DNA of 64,000 nt. It comes from Beroe ovata. Lineage: Eukaryota; Ctenophora; Nuda; Beroida; Beroidae. The position numbers were made by a program, and so were the translations under genes. Numbering within the stretch: position 1 is the stretch's first letter; each line of letters begins with the position of its first letter. The notes beneath the pieces are model-generated. The model was not told where the DNA came from. It ran no database searches and saw only the letters and a program-made list of their open reading frames with translations. Where the stretch lies: the NCBI GenBank assembly GCA_946803715.1, contig CAMPET010000070.1, positions 140,625 through 204,624 of the forward strand. The letters run 5' to 3'. This document shows positions 33,266 to 48,200 of this stretch, in pieces.

Positions 33266-36200
33266 CTGAGAGGGGGGAGAGAGAGGGGTAGTTTATGAAT
33301 GAGTAGGAGGGCAGAAAGCTTATGAAGGAGCAAGGACTTCTGGTTGAAGAACAGTGAAGAGGTTAAAGGAAGGTTAAGAACAGAGGGTAGCAATCATTGG
33401 AATAGAAAGTGTTGATGGGTTGTTAAGATCCAACTATTGCAACCTAATACCTCCAATAAACAGCGGATACATGGCAGAAGTCCTGCCATCGTTACTAGAC
33501 ACCTCACAAACATAATCGCCTGAAATGGGAGACAGAAAATAAATCATTGTGTTTGCATTAACTGAACTCATCTAGACAATTTCAATAGCGATATGAGTTC
33601 AAGGTGAGATAATTTCGACAGATCTAGAAAAATATCTGAGAAAGGTGCTTTACCAGCATCTTTGTCAACGCTGAGGTCTCTGATAATGAGTTGTGAGTTG
33701 ACACTTGCCGTTGTCATGACAGCAGATATGCTGATCCGGTCATCTGGTTCCAGCTCTGAAACATGTTGTCAGATTACCCTGAGATTATTATGGAAAAATA
33801 TTGATTTGGACCAAAAATTGGGAAAATTTGATTTGATAGCTAATCTATTTCGTTTTTAAAGCTCCTTATAATAGTGAAGCCGCATTACTGCGTTTTGTTT
33901 GGATTCTCCCTCCTTTTTCTCTTTTCTCTTCCCGTCTGTCCTAAATACAAACAGCGGTTTTGTCTTTGTCTGCGTTAATATGGGACAGAGGAGCGAAAAC
34001 AAGATGGGGAGCATGAAATTCAACTCGCTGCGACCGCTCATATTTGAGAAACATAATATAGGTACCTACCAAGCGTGACGTAAATATTAATAGAATATGA
34101 AATTTCATTAGGATTTTAATCTGTGATGTCATCAGAAATTGATTTTTCATTCCATGAGTGCATACATTTGATGACAGAGGTGCATCCTTTCCTTTGTGAG
34201 AAAATTTTGAGAAATATCGTTTATCTAATATTCCAAAATATGCTTTTAGCCATATTCTCCCTAAAACTGCATATTATTCATAAAAAAACACAAATACTGG
34301 TGAATACTGAATAGAAATCAGCAGCCTCCAGCTCAATAGCTACAACACAAGCTCCTTAACCTCCCCCACCTTCGCAGAAACATCTCACAATCCATAAGTA
34401 TCAATCCCTCAATTAACGCTAAGATATCATACTTGCTCAATCCGAGAATACTGACTTCTCCCACCTCCTCGAAAACATCCGACAATTACCACAATTAGGT
34501 TCTTACTAACTCCTCCCGAACCACTGACTTCTCACCTGATTGATGCTTGTACCACACGATGGTACCCGAGGTGAAACTGGTCAGGCAGGTGAGGGTGAAC
34601 GGTTCACCTTCTTCCTCAATTCCATCTGAGAGCGGGGATCAGATTAGAGGATCAGATGAGAAATAGATTTCGAATCAGTTAGTAGGGAGATGTGTATTTT
34701 TTGAGGGTTATTCAATGCTTCGTGTTCGGAGGGGATCAAAGGTTCAAATAGACATAGGAGGAACTAACGGGTTCAATCACGATCAACTGTTACAATGGCA
34801 ACAGTTTCCATGGCAATCCCTCACCTGTAAGTATGGCGATGGACCCAGGTACCATGGTAACGGGGAATGGTAACTCTGACCGAGAGGTGGAGAGGGGGTT
34901 CCTACTCGTACACACAGGGGATTTACCATGGTAAATCGGGAGCAGTATGAACTGGAGCAGACTGAAATAGTGGAGTCACAAGAACTTGGATATATTCAGT
35001 GGTACATTGCTGGAGGATGAATCTCCGATTTGTGAGCCTGTTTAAAAAGCATCGTTTTTTTCAAAAAGACCGAATCACCACCACTCCAAGATATTATACC
35101 GCTCGGGAGTCGGACGCTGGGTCGGTGGACGCTAGATCGGCGGCGGCAGAACAGGGTGGACGCTAGGTCGGGGGATTTTAAGATTGGGGTACGGAATACC
35201 CAACTTCTAGAATAACCGCTCACCTCTGTTTTTTGTAGCTGTTCACCACAAAGTTCTGTATTGAGAACTCTGTATCAGAAGTAATAGGGGAGCCATCATC
35301 AGCCCAGATCCAAGTTATTTCCTCCGGAGTGGGGTTTCCAAACACCACACACGTCAACCGAACCTAGAGACAAGGAAACCTGTAAATCGCCTATTTGCAT
35401 GGGGAAGAAAACTACAAGTATCTCATTCGTCTATCCGGGGACTATTGCTGGTAACAGTATTTTGGACTTATCTTGTTCCCCATTATAGGCGCTATCTGTA
35501 ACGCGAAATTGAAGAACGCATCCGAGGAGAAACTGGATTTTTTTTACCGATTTCCTGACGAACTAGCTCAAAAATTCCACCAGATTCGGATTCTACGTCG
35601 AAAAGTAGGCCAGAAACACTTATTACCAGTAGTCGTTAATGGAAAAAAATTTCGGTCCATCTTGGTGTGTCCCATTAATTTTCGTGTTTTTGCAGGTAAT
35701 GCTTCACACGGGTTTGAAACCGTCATTTGGGCGTGGTCTCACGGCAAGTATGGATTATGTATGATCATGGAAAGGATTTATAGTTGTAGTGTGAGAGTAG
35801 GAGAGATGGTCTGGTGCGAGAATGGGGCCGTAAATGCCAGTTAAGTCCCCGTAATAAACCCTCAAAATCGAGGCAGCAAAGTGTGGGTTTCATTCACTAC
35901 ATTCTCATCCAAACCAGCAACCCATAATACGAGAGATATTTTTTGTCTAATTTTCATGCAAATACCATCGATTCCTATGTAATTTTGGACGCTGGATCGA
36001 TCTCCGTTGGAATTTTGGACCTATCTAGTTCTCCAGAGGCGTTATCTGTTATACAAAATTGAAGAACACATCCCAGAAGAAGCTGGATTTTTCACCGATT
36101 TCCCGATGAGCTAGCTCAGAAATTCCACCAGATTCGAACTCTACGTCAAAAATTAGGCCAGAAACATTTATAACCAGTTGTCGTTCTGTGAAAAAAATTT

Positions 36201-39200
36201 TGGTCCATCTTGGTGTGTCCCATTGATTTTCGTGTTTTTGCAGGTAATGCTTCCCACGGGTTTGAAATCGTCATTTGGGCGTAGTCTCACGGCAAGTATG
36301 GATTTTGCATGATCATGAAAACGGTGGATATTTGTAGCGTGAGAGTAGGAGAGATGATCTGGTGCAAAAATTGGCACATAAGTACCAGTTAAGTCCCCGT
36401 AATAAACCCTCAAAATCGAGGCAGCAAAGTGTGGGTTTCTTTCACGACATTTTCATCCAAACCAACAGCCCATAATACGAGAAATATTTTTTGTCTAATT
36501 TCCATACAAATACCATCGATTCCTATGTAATTTTGGACGCTGAATCGATCTACGATGGAATTTTGGACCTATCTAATTCCCCAGAGGCGTTATCAGTTAT
36601 ACAAAATTGAAGAACACATCCCAGAAGAAGCTGTATTTTTCACCGATTTCCCAATGAGCTAGCTCAGAAATTCCATCAGATTCGAACTCTACGTCAAAAA
36701 GTAGGCCAGAAACATGTATAACCAGTTGTCGTTCTGGTAAAAAATTTTGGTCCATCTTGGTGTGTCCCATTGATTTTCGTGTTTTTGCAGGTAATGCTTC
36801 CCACGGGTTTGAAATCGTCATTTGGGCGTAGTCTCACGGCAAGTATGGATTTTGCATGATCATGAAAACGGTGGATATTTGTAGTGTGAGAGTAGGGGAG
36901 GTTGATTAGGACATTAGTACCAGTTAAGTCCCCGTAATAAACCCTCAAAATCGAGGCAGCGAAGTGTGAGTTTCATTGACAACATTTTCATCCAAACCAA
37001 CAAGCCCATAATACGAGAAATATTTTTTGTCTAATTTTCATACAACTACCATCGATTTCTATGTAATTTTGGACGCTGAATCGATCTCCGATGGAATTTT
37101 GGACCTATCTAGTTCTCCAGAGGCGTTATCTGTTATTCAAAATTGAAGAACTCATCAACGCAGAGACTGAAATTTTCACCGATTTCCGGATGAGCTAGCT
37201 CAGAAATTCCATCGGTGATTAGATTCTCATTCACCTGACTCCCAACATCCTGCAGTATGGTGGTTTCCCCGGTTACAGATCTCGTTTTTGCCTCAAAGTC
37301 AACGGAAACCTCAAACTCTTCACTAACCGTCTCAGTGATACCGTTCCATGTCTGAATATAATGTTATTTCGGGTGGTTTATCCGAGGTCCTCAAATTGAA
37401 ATTTAGCTTGATCAAACGGGGTGAACCTATTTGGATATCAATTTCTACCAAATCTCGAACTAACCTGGGATGTTTCACACTTGTATATCCCGAGATTGAA
37501 ATACTTCACATCATGGATCTCCAGCCTGCCCGTTACCTCGATGTTATGATCTGCTCTCATATAATCCGTAACGTGAGACACGCTGCCCAGGTTACTCGTG
37601 ATCTCCTGGGGTGACAGTACGAAAATACAATCTTTTTCTGGTACAAATGATTGATTCTGATTGATTCTGATACATTGATTGATTCTGATCAATCAACTGA
37701 TGTTGATTGATTTACAGTAACTGATACTCGTGATCTCCTTGTAATAAAAAGAGGGAGGGTGACAGAGTGACACCAAAAATTTCAATGTTTTTTTATACAG
37801 TAACTCATATTGATTGGAGACCACATTAGTTGTTCGGAAATCTATTCCCTCTCCTAGTAAGGCTTCGCACATCCTGATTTCAAGATCTACATTTAGCCCG
37901 GATCGTGGAACTATAAGTGAATTATTCTGGCACTTTTCCTAACACGCCCCATAGCGCTCAATGCTAACGAACTGCTGTTTGACGCAGCTGCGACCAAGCG
38001 ATATATCCCTCCCTAGCTGATCAGCCGTTGAAATTATCAATCAGATCATCAGAGTCAGACTCCAGTCTGTATCATGGCGACGGCAGACCCCCAGAGATAT
38101 AATATCGACTAATTTTGTTAAAATCCGGGGAACGCCAGACAAAGTGTCACTGAAGGCCGAGGGGCGAGAGAAATTATCGGAAATTTTAACGGAATTTTCT
38201 TTTTTTTCATTCGTTGGATCTTGCACCCAACGTACGATCGTGACGTTTCTTCTCTTGCAAATTCTGTGACGTGTCCTGTGACGATCGTACATACCTCTCA
38301 AATATCGGAGAATATAAATTCTTCCAAATCATTGGTTCTTGGAGACTACGTTGAGAGAGAGGGGGATCGTAACGATAAATTGCACGTGAGAAACGGATGA
38401 TGACTGATGATAACGATTCTTGCGGATGAAAACATGACTGATTCAATTTTACGGCAGCAACACGCAAAAATATGACTCCGCAATACTTAGTCAACTCCCT
38501 GTGGGAAGGAGTGGGTGAAACCCGATAGAAAAGTGGTGTCAACGCCAACACTCACCTCACTTTCCATCATGACTGAGTCAATACTCCAGTGAAATTCTGT
38601 CACCTCTGGAACACCCTCAGCAACACAAGTAAGTGTCAGTGCGATGTGCTCTGAGATGGGAGAGAAGGAGGAGGGCGTGGCAGCTGCCGCCATGGTAACC
38701 GGCCGATCTGGATGCAAGATAAAGTGGTGTCAAGGGAGAGTGGTGTAAAGACAGACTATTGTCAAGCAGAAAGTGGTGTCAGGAGAATGATGTAAAGTGG
38801 TGTCAAGGGTTTCCCCTTTCCGTAAGAAAGTGGTGTTTAGGGTAGGCAGGCGACAAGGAGAATGGTGTTAAGGATGTCAACCATGGTATCAGTGTTGTCA
38901 AACTCACATATCCTCACGTGACTCCTTCCCTCGCCGGACTCCTGTCTTTCGTTATAGGTGTTATACCCGACACACTTGTAGAGTCCTTCCCTCGAAGTCG
39001 TCACACTTGGGATCTGGGCGTTTTTTGAGCATTAAATAAGCACAAGGAATTATCTTTTTATTATATTCTTGTTACCATGGAATCTTCTAGAAACACTTCG
39101 GTCTTCACTCATAATCCAGATCGCATATCCCAACCGCAATTAATCATGGGTTAAACCATGTGAGAATTCCTGAGTTCAGAGAGAATTGTTCATAGTTAAA

Positions 39201-42200
39201 CACCGCTGAACCGCTGCTCATCTACAACTATAATGTTGTCATGTGCACTCTACTAATCTAATTGCACTCTCATACATTCCAACCCCGTGGAATTAATACA
39301 CTTCAAACAAACCATCTTCTTTTAAACTTGGATAACCCCTCGCACATGCACCTGTCATGATTAAACTCTGGAATTTCTCCATGTGAATTAAACATCCTCC
39401 CTCTCTTCCACACCCCACGCCACATGCTATGTTAGCATTGGATTGTGAGAACTACCCACGCCAATACACCCGTGTTCCCTCCCTCTAACATAACCGTGGA
39501 AAGTGAACACGATACATACCTCATACGTACTACGCTTCACAAAACTACCGACATCCTGCGTTTCCATGGTAACCTCAGGACTCTCCCCTGAGATGAGATC
39601 TACTCCGGCGTACCACTCGAGTTGAGTGGGTGGCGGTTTGGCGGATACCGAACAGGATAGGGTGACGGGAGATCCGGCCGATACGGCAATTTCCGTACCG
39701 GACATCGTCACGGTTGGGAGTTGATCTGCCGGGGTGTTTGTTTGTTTGTTTGTTTGTAGGAGCCAATGCTCCCTAACGAGATTTTGACTTCCGAAACGAG
39801 ATATTCTGGCATTGGGTTTGGATATTGGTAGTACTTTGGATCGGTGAATTGCCGCGATGAGTTCGAAGCTGAAGTGTGAGTACAAAGACTCACATATGAG
39901 GAGGTTATCAGAAGCGCTCGTCGACGATATCTGTCCGTTGATAGTGTTGTTAGCCGAGCAGATATACTCTCCATCATCAGTGTACTCAGCGGAGTGAATA
40001 GTGAGAACACTCCTCAGCGTCGAGAGATCGGTTTGTCTGTACGAGACTGAAAACCTAGGCAGGGGTGAAGGGGGAGAGGAGTTAAATTAGGTTCAGAGGT
40101 GAGGCAGGGTTGGGGGGTGGAGGGGAGGCGAGAGGTGAGTTGGGGGGATAAAGGGGAGTCAGCGGGGGGATTGGAAATCGTTCTCAGATAAGTGAGGGAA
40201 TGAAGAGAAGGAATCAACAACGATTGAGTTCATCTATTCCAACCATGCATACATGAACATCTCAACTCTACCTTTCATCCGATGTAGGTATCAGCGCTGG
40301 CACGGCCTCTCCAACTCTCTGTCGACTCCACAGAATAGCGTCGGGTAGCGGTAAACCTGAACGGTGGAGTGTTGCTGTTGCTATGGAAACTTCACTGTTG
40401 CTATGACAATATGTTGCTATAGCATACCTGTAGCAACGCAAGTGAGCACAACTTCAGTTCCGTAGTGAGCGGTGGTGGGGTTACTAGGGAACCAGGAGAT
40501 ACTCACTGAACTAACTGCGGAGAAATCGAAACTCAAACCAGAAATTGCAAACAATTTGTTAAGATACATTAATTATTAAATCCGTTTGGGCGTTACATAT
40601 ATCTGAAGTTGCACTCACCAACACCAAACTCGACGGTCGCCTTATCAGAGTACGAGTTACCCTGGTAACCGTTTGAGCACGTGCATGTGTACACTCCGAT
40701 ATCGGCAGACGTCGGGCTGTCGAATACTATCGTACTTGTCACTTTGAACTCGGGATCGTCTGGGTAGGAATGGTGATTCGAAAAACTTTTGTCTAAAGAA
40801 AACATTTTTGTTTCCCCCGAAAATATGATGACGAAGTCTCTTGTTTTTCAATCCGATTTTGTCATCGTGTAACTTACATTCCGTTTCCATGGCAATGTGC
40901 AGTGAAGCAGTGGGTACAACAATCTCGGTATTCCTCTTCCAGATCACTTCTGCGGTGAGACTCAGTGTAACAACATGGCGAGATTATTCCATGCAAAAAT
41001 CGTTTCATGGTATCCTAGAGCAATTTCATGGAAATGTGTCTCAAGGAATTGTATGCGACCTTAAAAGAACTATGATTAATTTGATTTACAAAATATGTGA
41101 CAAGAAATACTGAATACCGGTTGGTAAAGGCGACCCAAAGCAGTAACATGCAAATGAATCACTTTCTCCAACATCGGTAGTCACAGATGAAGTGCTCGCT
41201 TCCGCGGTAACTTCCTGATCTGAAAAGTTGGGAAGTAGAACTACCACTTCACGCGCTTCCAGCGTGATTGATATTTCCAAATCACGAAATGCATCGGGAA
41301 ATTACGATTTCTAAACTATGCTCACAAATTTTGAGGATGGCTTTGGCTTCTTCAAACTCTCCCATGCCGTTAATATAGTTGGAGGCTTCACATACATAAA
41401 CCTGTGTTAGATCACATGACTGATCAGGTGTTACTTAAAGGAATGTTACCATAATAACTCGTTTGCATGTTACCATGGTAACCCACAATCCACATGGTAA
41501 CCATGGTTCTTACCTGATTGTCCACTTGTCGCTCAATCTCCAGAACACTCCTGGACGTCTTCTCATCCACGCTGCTCTCTTGTACTAGGAAACCGGGAGA
41601 CGCTTCAATGACGTCACCATCAGACGAGCCTTTGAACCACTGCAAATTATATGATCACACGTCAAACCATTACCAAAACGTCAATAAAGACGTCAAAAGT
41701 AGCCAAAAATACGTCACAAACTTTGGTTGGAAATTGGAGAGGGTTTTTTTACAGTGACAGGGATTGTTCTAGAATGATTGTGACGGGGATTGCAGTTATT
41801 TAGAAACTTAACGAATGTACAAAGGAAATAAAAATAAAATAGAACTTCTCTCTCAAGGACTTTTTGGATGTTGAAAGTAAATACCATCCAAGGATATGAT
41901 AAGAGCTATCATCAGAAAAGTTTGATTAGTTAATTGATCAATTATTCAATTATTTAATCAGTTGATGTCACACTTACCACCATTCGCTGGGGTTTGGGGC
42001 TACCCTGAGCATTGCAGGTCAGGGTTACACTTGCACCGGACGGGATGGATCGTATCGGGTCCTCTATCGTTACTCTGAGTGGGAATCAAGAATTGGATGA
42101 GACGAATCAGAGAGTAGGGGGGAAAGAATGAGTGAAGGTCAGTGAATTTAGGGAAAGGAAACTCCAAAAACACATAAGAATCAGTGAATCAGAAGAGATG

Positions 42201-45200
42201 TCGTTCACATCCAAAAATTGGATGGAATAGGCTTCCAACTGACGACAGGTTTCCAACTTACGATAGGTACTTGACACTGACAGCAATGAGGGCATTGCTA
42301 CTCCGTGTATTCTGTAGCACTGTGTTCACAGCTTCACATTTGTACTGACCTGGGTAAAAATTGCATGCAAAAACACCGAAAAGTTCTAACTTCGCTGCGA
42401 AACTACTGCCTTCCCGCGCTTAAATCCAAATCAAGAAACTATAAATTAGCGGGAAACCGGAAAACTACGAAAGTTTTTCCACTTCTGCCCCCCCCTCCTT
42501 ACCTCCATCATCCACTACCAGATTCCCAACGGTCAGCTCCGAGTACTTCTGGTACTCACTGATATCTTTGGTCGTTATGGAGTACTTGCCCCCACTCCCC
42601 GTGGAGTTAGGGTCTATGATAGTGCCGTTAACTGACCACGTGACCTGGGGGAAATAGGACATGTGACAGCTGGGGAAAAAGTGATTGAGTATCCTGTGTC
42701 GTGTGATGAGTTGGAAAAGGTAGAGTTGGAAAAGGTGGAGTTGGAAAAGGTGAGTGACAAGTATCAAAGAGCGGGAAAGTTCTATACCGTGTCAGGGAGA
42801 GGCTTAGCATCGGCAGTACAACCCAGACTGAGGGTTCCCCCGACCGTTGCTATGACACTCTCCTGCGCTGCTGTCATGACGATCTCTTGGACTGAAAAAG
42901 AGGGGGTGTGTCAGATGGGAAGACTTGGAAATCTGCCAAAATCGAGTTAGATTCAGAAGCATTGGAGATAGTAATTGAACGTAGGAATCAATACCAATTG
43001 ATCAGTTTCAATCAAAAATGAATGGTTCGTTATCTGATTGAATTAGGATTCGCCCAATAAATCAGGAAAAAGTAAAAATGCTTTGATTTAAACTGAGCAA
43101 ATCACCGTGCTGAATCATGAGCAGCAATCACTGATCTGCTCTTGATGAAATCTGGTTCTCGCACATTCACTACTTACAACCGCAGTTTCACTAGAGTTGT
43201 CATGGTTACGTCGCACATGGTTGTCATGGAAATGTTGCTTTTTCTCCCCGCGATAGGTTGCTGCTGCTGCTGCTCTTGTCGAAAGAGGTGTGAGTTTTTC
43301 GACTGATAAAGTGATGCGCTGTGTTGTGGGGTGAAGGGAAGATCGAATTTGTGGGAAAAACGCTGTCTTTGTCAACAAAGAATACACTGGTATGTGGTCA
43401 CAAGGCATAAGTGTGTGTGTGTACTTATCTAAAACATAAATAGCATCAACACCCTGTAATTCAATTGGGTCTTCATATTAAATAAAACTGGAAAAAATCT
43501 GAAAAAGCTACAATACATAGCAAAATACAAAAATATTAAAATTTAGCATTCAACACATAACAACACTTTCTAGCTGTGGGACAGTTTCTTTTCCTGTGAG
43601 GATCCTTTTCCTCCAGCCTAATCTTCCGGTTAAAAAAATTCTTCCAAAATATTTCTTTAAAAATATTTCTTCTCGAAAGTCATGCGAACATCATGTAATT
43701 GTAACGTGGGGTAGGGGTGTAAAAGAGTATGGTCTCGTTAATAAATATCCGTCTAAAACATGTGTCAAATGATAAATCGAGATCTATAATTCAGCGAAGC
43801 AACCTACAGCACTCAAATTCAAGTTTTCATAAAAAATTCCGATGACTTCAGAAAGAGTTTCCTTGTGTTTTTCGAATGAAATGGATGAAGTTCATGTCAA
43901 CTTCATAGATAACTTTAAGTGACAGATGCAGGATTGAACGGTTATAGCCTTCAAGATAGCTTGACCAAGGTGACAAAGATTCAAAAATCCAAACAATTCA
44001 CTCAAAAACTTATTTTTGAAGTCCTTATACATGTATGGTACAATTTTCGGAACATATTTCGTAGTTTTTATGCCACAATGATAATAGAATCATCTCTCTT
44101 ATAATTACTCTCGCGTAATTGCATCATTATCCATCATCAGTCTTTATTTGTCAGCATGGAAATAATCTCATCAGATCAATAATTGTGACCCGGAAATTGC
44201 AATTTTTAGCCTATTCAGATTATATTTCAGATTCGGACACAGCCAGCCATATATGTGGATATGCTACAATCAGTCAGTCAGTCAGTCAAATTTGAGCTGT
44301 GTGGTAGGTCACTGTTGTTGGCTGTCAGTCATAATTTGCCACAAAAACAGGGGAAAGATGCTTCAAAAACGGAGCAAAATCAGCTTCAAACATGCTGGAC
44401 TAAATATATTGGTCAACGGCTACCCAAATGGTTTTGTGGAGGCATTTTCGTGATCGTGGCCAGCCGTTAACAAACTGTCGTGGATGTGTGAGTCTTTCTA
44501 TGTTTGTGTGTATGTGTGTATGCATTTGTGTGTGTTTGCGTGTGTGAATGTGTCTGTGTGAATGTTGGGGTGAAACGAGCATGATCTAGCAGCAACAGCA
44601 GCAGCACATCAGCTAAAAAAATTTGACAGCAATCGAAAACGCAGCTGTTTTTGGGCTCTAGTGTCAGTCAAGTAGCACACCAATATATAGCTGCCAGGAC
44701 GAACTGAATGATCAAGATTTCGGGGAAGAAAGGACGGAAATTCTTGAGTATTATAGGGAGGTAGATAATTTGATTTCTGTGGTCACAATTCTCTTCTCAT
44801 CTGTGTTCACACTTCTTTTTCTCCTCTCTCTCTCTCTCTCAGACGAGCATACCTCCGCGGGAATTTTCAAGAGATTTCTATACATCTTACTAGCTGTAGT
44901 ACGCGCATGAGCCAGAACACTTAACATCACCGCTGGACACCAGTATAGCGGTGAGAAGGAGATTATTGACACCGGTGCCAAGCAGACATATCCCTGACAC
45001 CACCTATCAATAATCTCTCTTGACACTAAGTTCCACAGCGTGAGGAACAACAAGCTCTGTATGTCACGTGCCCGTACGTCTTACCTCATTCCTTCACAGC
45101 ATTGACAAAATGAGTGCTAGGAAGATTAATGTCCACGACTGACACCACAGTGACACCACCACGCTGACACCGCCACTCGCTGCCTCCGAGTGTTCGGAAC

Positions 45201-48200
45201 TATTTAAATCACCTATTGTAAGAGTCACGGAGGATTCCATGGTATGGGAATACTCCACTCCCGAATATTGAGTTCGGCTCGTGGCGGTACACGTGTAAAC
45301 ACCTCCGTCCGTGAAGTAGATCTGCTTTATAACGAGGGAGTGGGTGGGGGGAGTGTCCACGATGTAGGGGGAAATCTCCGGGAGTATGTTCGTGATGGGG
45401 GAGCCGTCTGAGGGGAAGAGAGAGGGGGTAGAGGGGTGGGGANNNNNNNNNNNNNNNNNNNNNNNNNNNNNNNNNNNNNNNNNNNNNNNNNNNNNNNNNN
45501 NNNNNNNNNNNNNNNNNNNNNNNNNNNNNNNNNNNNNNNNNNNNNNNNNNNNNNNNNNNNNNNNNNNNNNNNNNNNNNNNNNNNNNNNNNNNNNNNNNNN
45601 NNNNNNNNNNNNNNNNNNNNNNNNNNNNNNNNNNNNNNNNNNNNNNNNNNNNNNNNNNNNNNNNNNNNNNNNNNNNNNNNNNNNNNNNNNNNNNNNNNNN
45701 NNNNNNNNNNNNNNNNNNNNNNNNNNNNNNNNNNNNNNNNNNNNNNNNNNNNNNNNNNNNNNNNNNNNNNNNNNNNNNNNNAGAGGGGAGAGAGGGGGTT
45801 TAGGGGAGAGAGAGGGGTAGAGAGGGAAGAGAGGGGGAGGGAAGAGAGGGGGAAGACGGGGTAGAGGGGTGGGGAAGACAGGGTAAGTGATTGGGGTTGA
45901 GGGGTGAGAGAGGGGATCGGGAGGGAGTGGAAAAGAGAGGTGAGTTAGAGAGGAGAGGAATAGAGTAAGCGGAATAAAAGTGAAGAGAGGGAAAGAGAGT
46001 TCTTCATGCCAATTTTCATGCAAGATCCTTCCTTTCTTTGCTCCATCGCAAACAAAAAACTGGCAGAGTTTGAAAAAATCCACCCCCAAAAACAGTTACA
46101 TGCCAGGCTTTGAAAGACTCACTGTGACTCCACGTTACTTCCGGGTAGGGGTACCCTGACACTGTACAAGTCATGGTAGCGTCAGTGCCTCTTCTTGTAA
46201 CGTCAGCTCTCGCATTGACCGTCACTTTCTCTGAGAAAAAGTGTGGGATCAGTATGGGGGTTAGGTGTGAGTTAAGAGAAGTGGGGGGGGGCAGAGATAA
46301 TGTGGGGAGTGGGGGGTCCAGTGCCATTTTTCTGGGGGTGGGGGGCATAGCGTCAGTTGGACCCACTACAGTTTTGGGTAGGCAAATACAGCAAGTCGTT
46401 TATAAAAGTTGTGAGTGCTGTGTGTTGTCTTCTTGGTGTACTGTTTTTGACAACAATAACCACATCAAAGACCTTTACCCTTAGAGTAGTAGAGTAGGTA
46501 GTGAATCTATACACTCAACTAACATAGTAACTCTAAACCCTTATACAGAACAGACCAAGCTTTGCCCTAAATTGTTTACAATCATGGTCCCGACTTTCGT
46601 TTTTTCCAATAAAACTGATCCAACACAAACCTGTTATAGCAACAAATGTCATTGTCTGGACCCAATGCTCCGCGTTGCTAGCAACACACTGATAAACCCC
46701 GCTGTCCGAGCTGTTGTAAGAGTTGAACGTCAGTCCCCTATCTTCGTCGAATGTGTATCTGTCTGAAGCGATGAGTAACCGGCCGTCCTTCCAAAACCTA
46801 GGAACAGGAACAGGATTGAGGGAAAACCTATACTAACAACTAGAAAACCCGGCAATCAGATGTGGTATAACACTACTTATCGGACACGACAATGAATCAT
46901 ACATCCATGAAGTCACATGGGGGAAGGCCCGCCTGATCAAGGAAAAAGGCCCACCTATCCTACCCCCTGGACCCACCTGACTTGATCAGCCCCACTAGCG
47001 GAGCAGGGCAGGAATATCTGGGTGGGGGTGTCCGAGTAGGCGTCGTGGAAATAGAGTGGGTCGGGGTACTCCGTAAATGTGATTTCGGGAACAGTTGCTG
47101 AAATAAGAGAAAGTTTTTATAGTCAAATTCTTGATTGGAACCTAGAAACCTAATATTTCCGTGGATAACAATGTTTCCATGGCCCTATTATTTCTTTGGA
47201 TCAATATTTTTTCAAAGTAGGAGGTATGATTAAATGACTATCAGTATTCTGTATGAGGTTGCCGGGCAATCTAAATGCAAATGAATAATGGATCCATGAA
47301 ACTTCGTCAAACTCATGCTTTGAGATCATCAAACACTCAAAGCATGAGGATTTCATGACATATTATGAGAAGACGAACGGTTGAAAATAGTCGAAAAAGG
47401 ACTCACTTGGGGGGTCAACGTTCACGTTGTAGAACGTCTGTGAACTGCCCCGCTCGTTGCTACACGTACAACTGTACAGTCCAACGTCGGTATTAGCCGC
47501 GTTCGAGATGGTCATCTGAAAAAACGCAGCTGAATAACAACCGCCAAAATATTGAACTGTGAAACGATGAATGGAAGTCGACGCTCTATAAAAGAGATCA
47601 TATCTATGAGATGCAATAAGTCGGGGTAGCGCATATCGGTGAAGAAGCAATAGAAAATTTCGCCCATTGATATCCCCAAAATGAGAGACTACTATAAACC
47701 TACCTTCCTCCCAAAGTCGGTTATCACAATTTTCTCCCCGTCCCCAACAATAGTCTCCTGACCCAAATTCCACGTGTACGTCATCTCTGCAGGGTGCCCA
47801 ACCCCCAAACAGTACAACTCCACACTCTGACCCTCTTCCACCGAAACCGGACTCTCCTTCAGGATCTGAGGTTTCACGTCGTCCAGACTACCCGCCGTTG
47901 GCGAGAAGTTGTTCACTTGGTACTCCTTGAGATCGGCAGTTTCGCCGGTTTTGTGGTTGGTCGCACGGCATTTATAGATTCCGTTGTCCGAAGCGGTGAT
48001 ACTCATCAAAACAAGACTATTCTTCAAAACCGTGTAGCTCTCTGAGTGAAAGAGTGATGGATGTATTGATGAAGGAGTAAAGTTCAATCAGACATATTGT
48101 GAGAAAGTGTGGCTTACCACTATTGTAGTCAAATGTTTGCTCTTCATCGAAGGGGTAAATGAACGCTTTCTGCGTCGTGAGCGGTGCGTCATCCTTCAGC

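Noticed and set aside
34996-35223. Arg/Ser-rich minus frame with a GTGGACGCTAG(G/A)TCGG direct repeat
   Set aside because: It lies in a receptor intron. The short direct repeat explains the composition and no exon is needed for phase.
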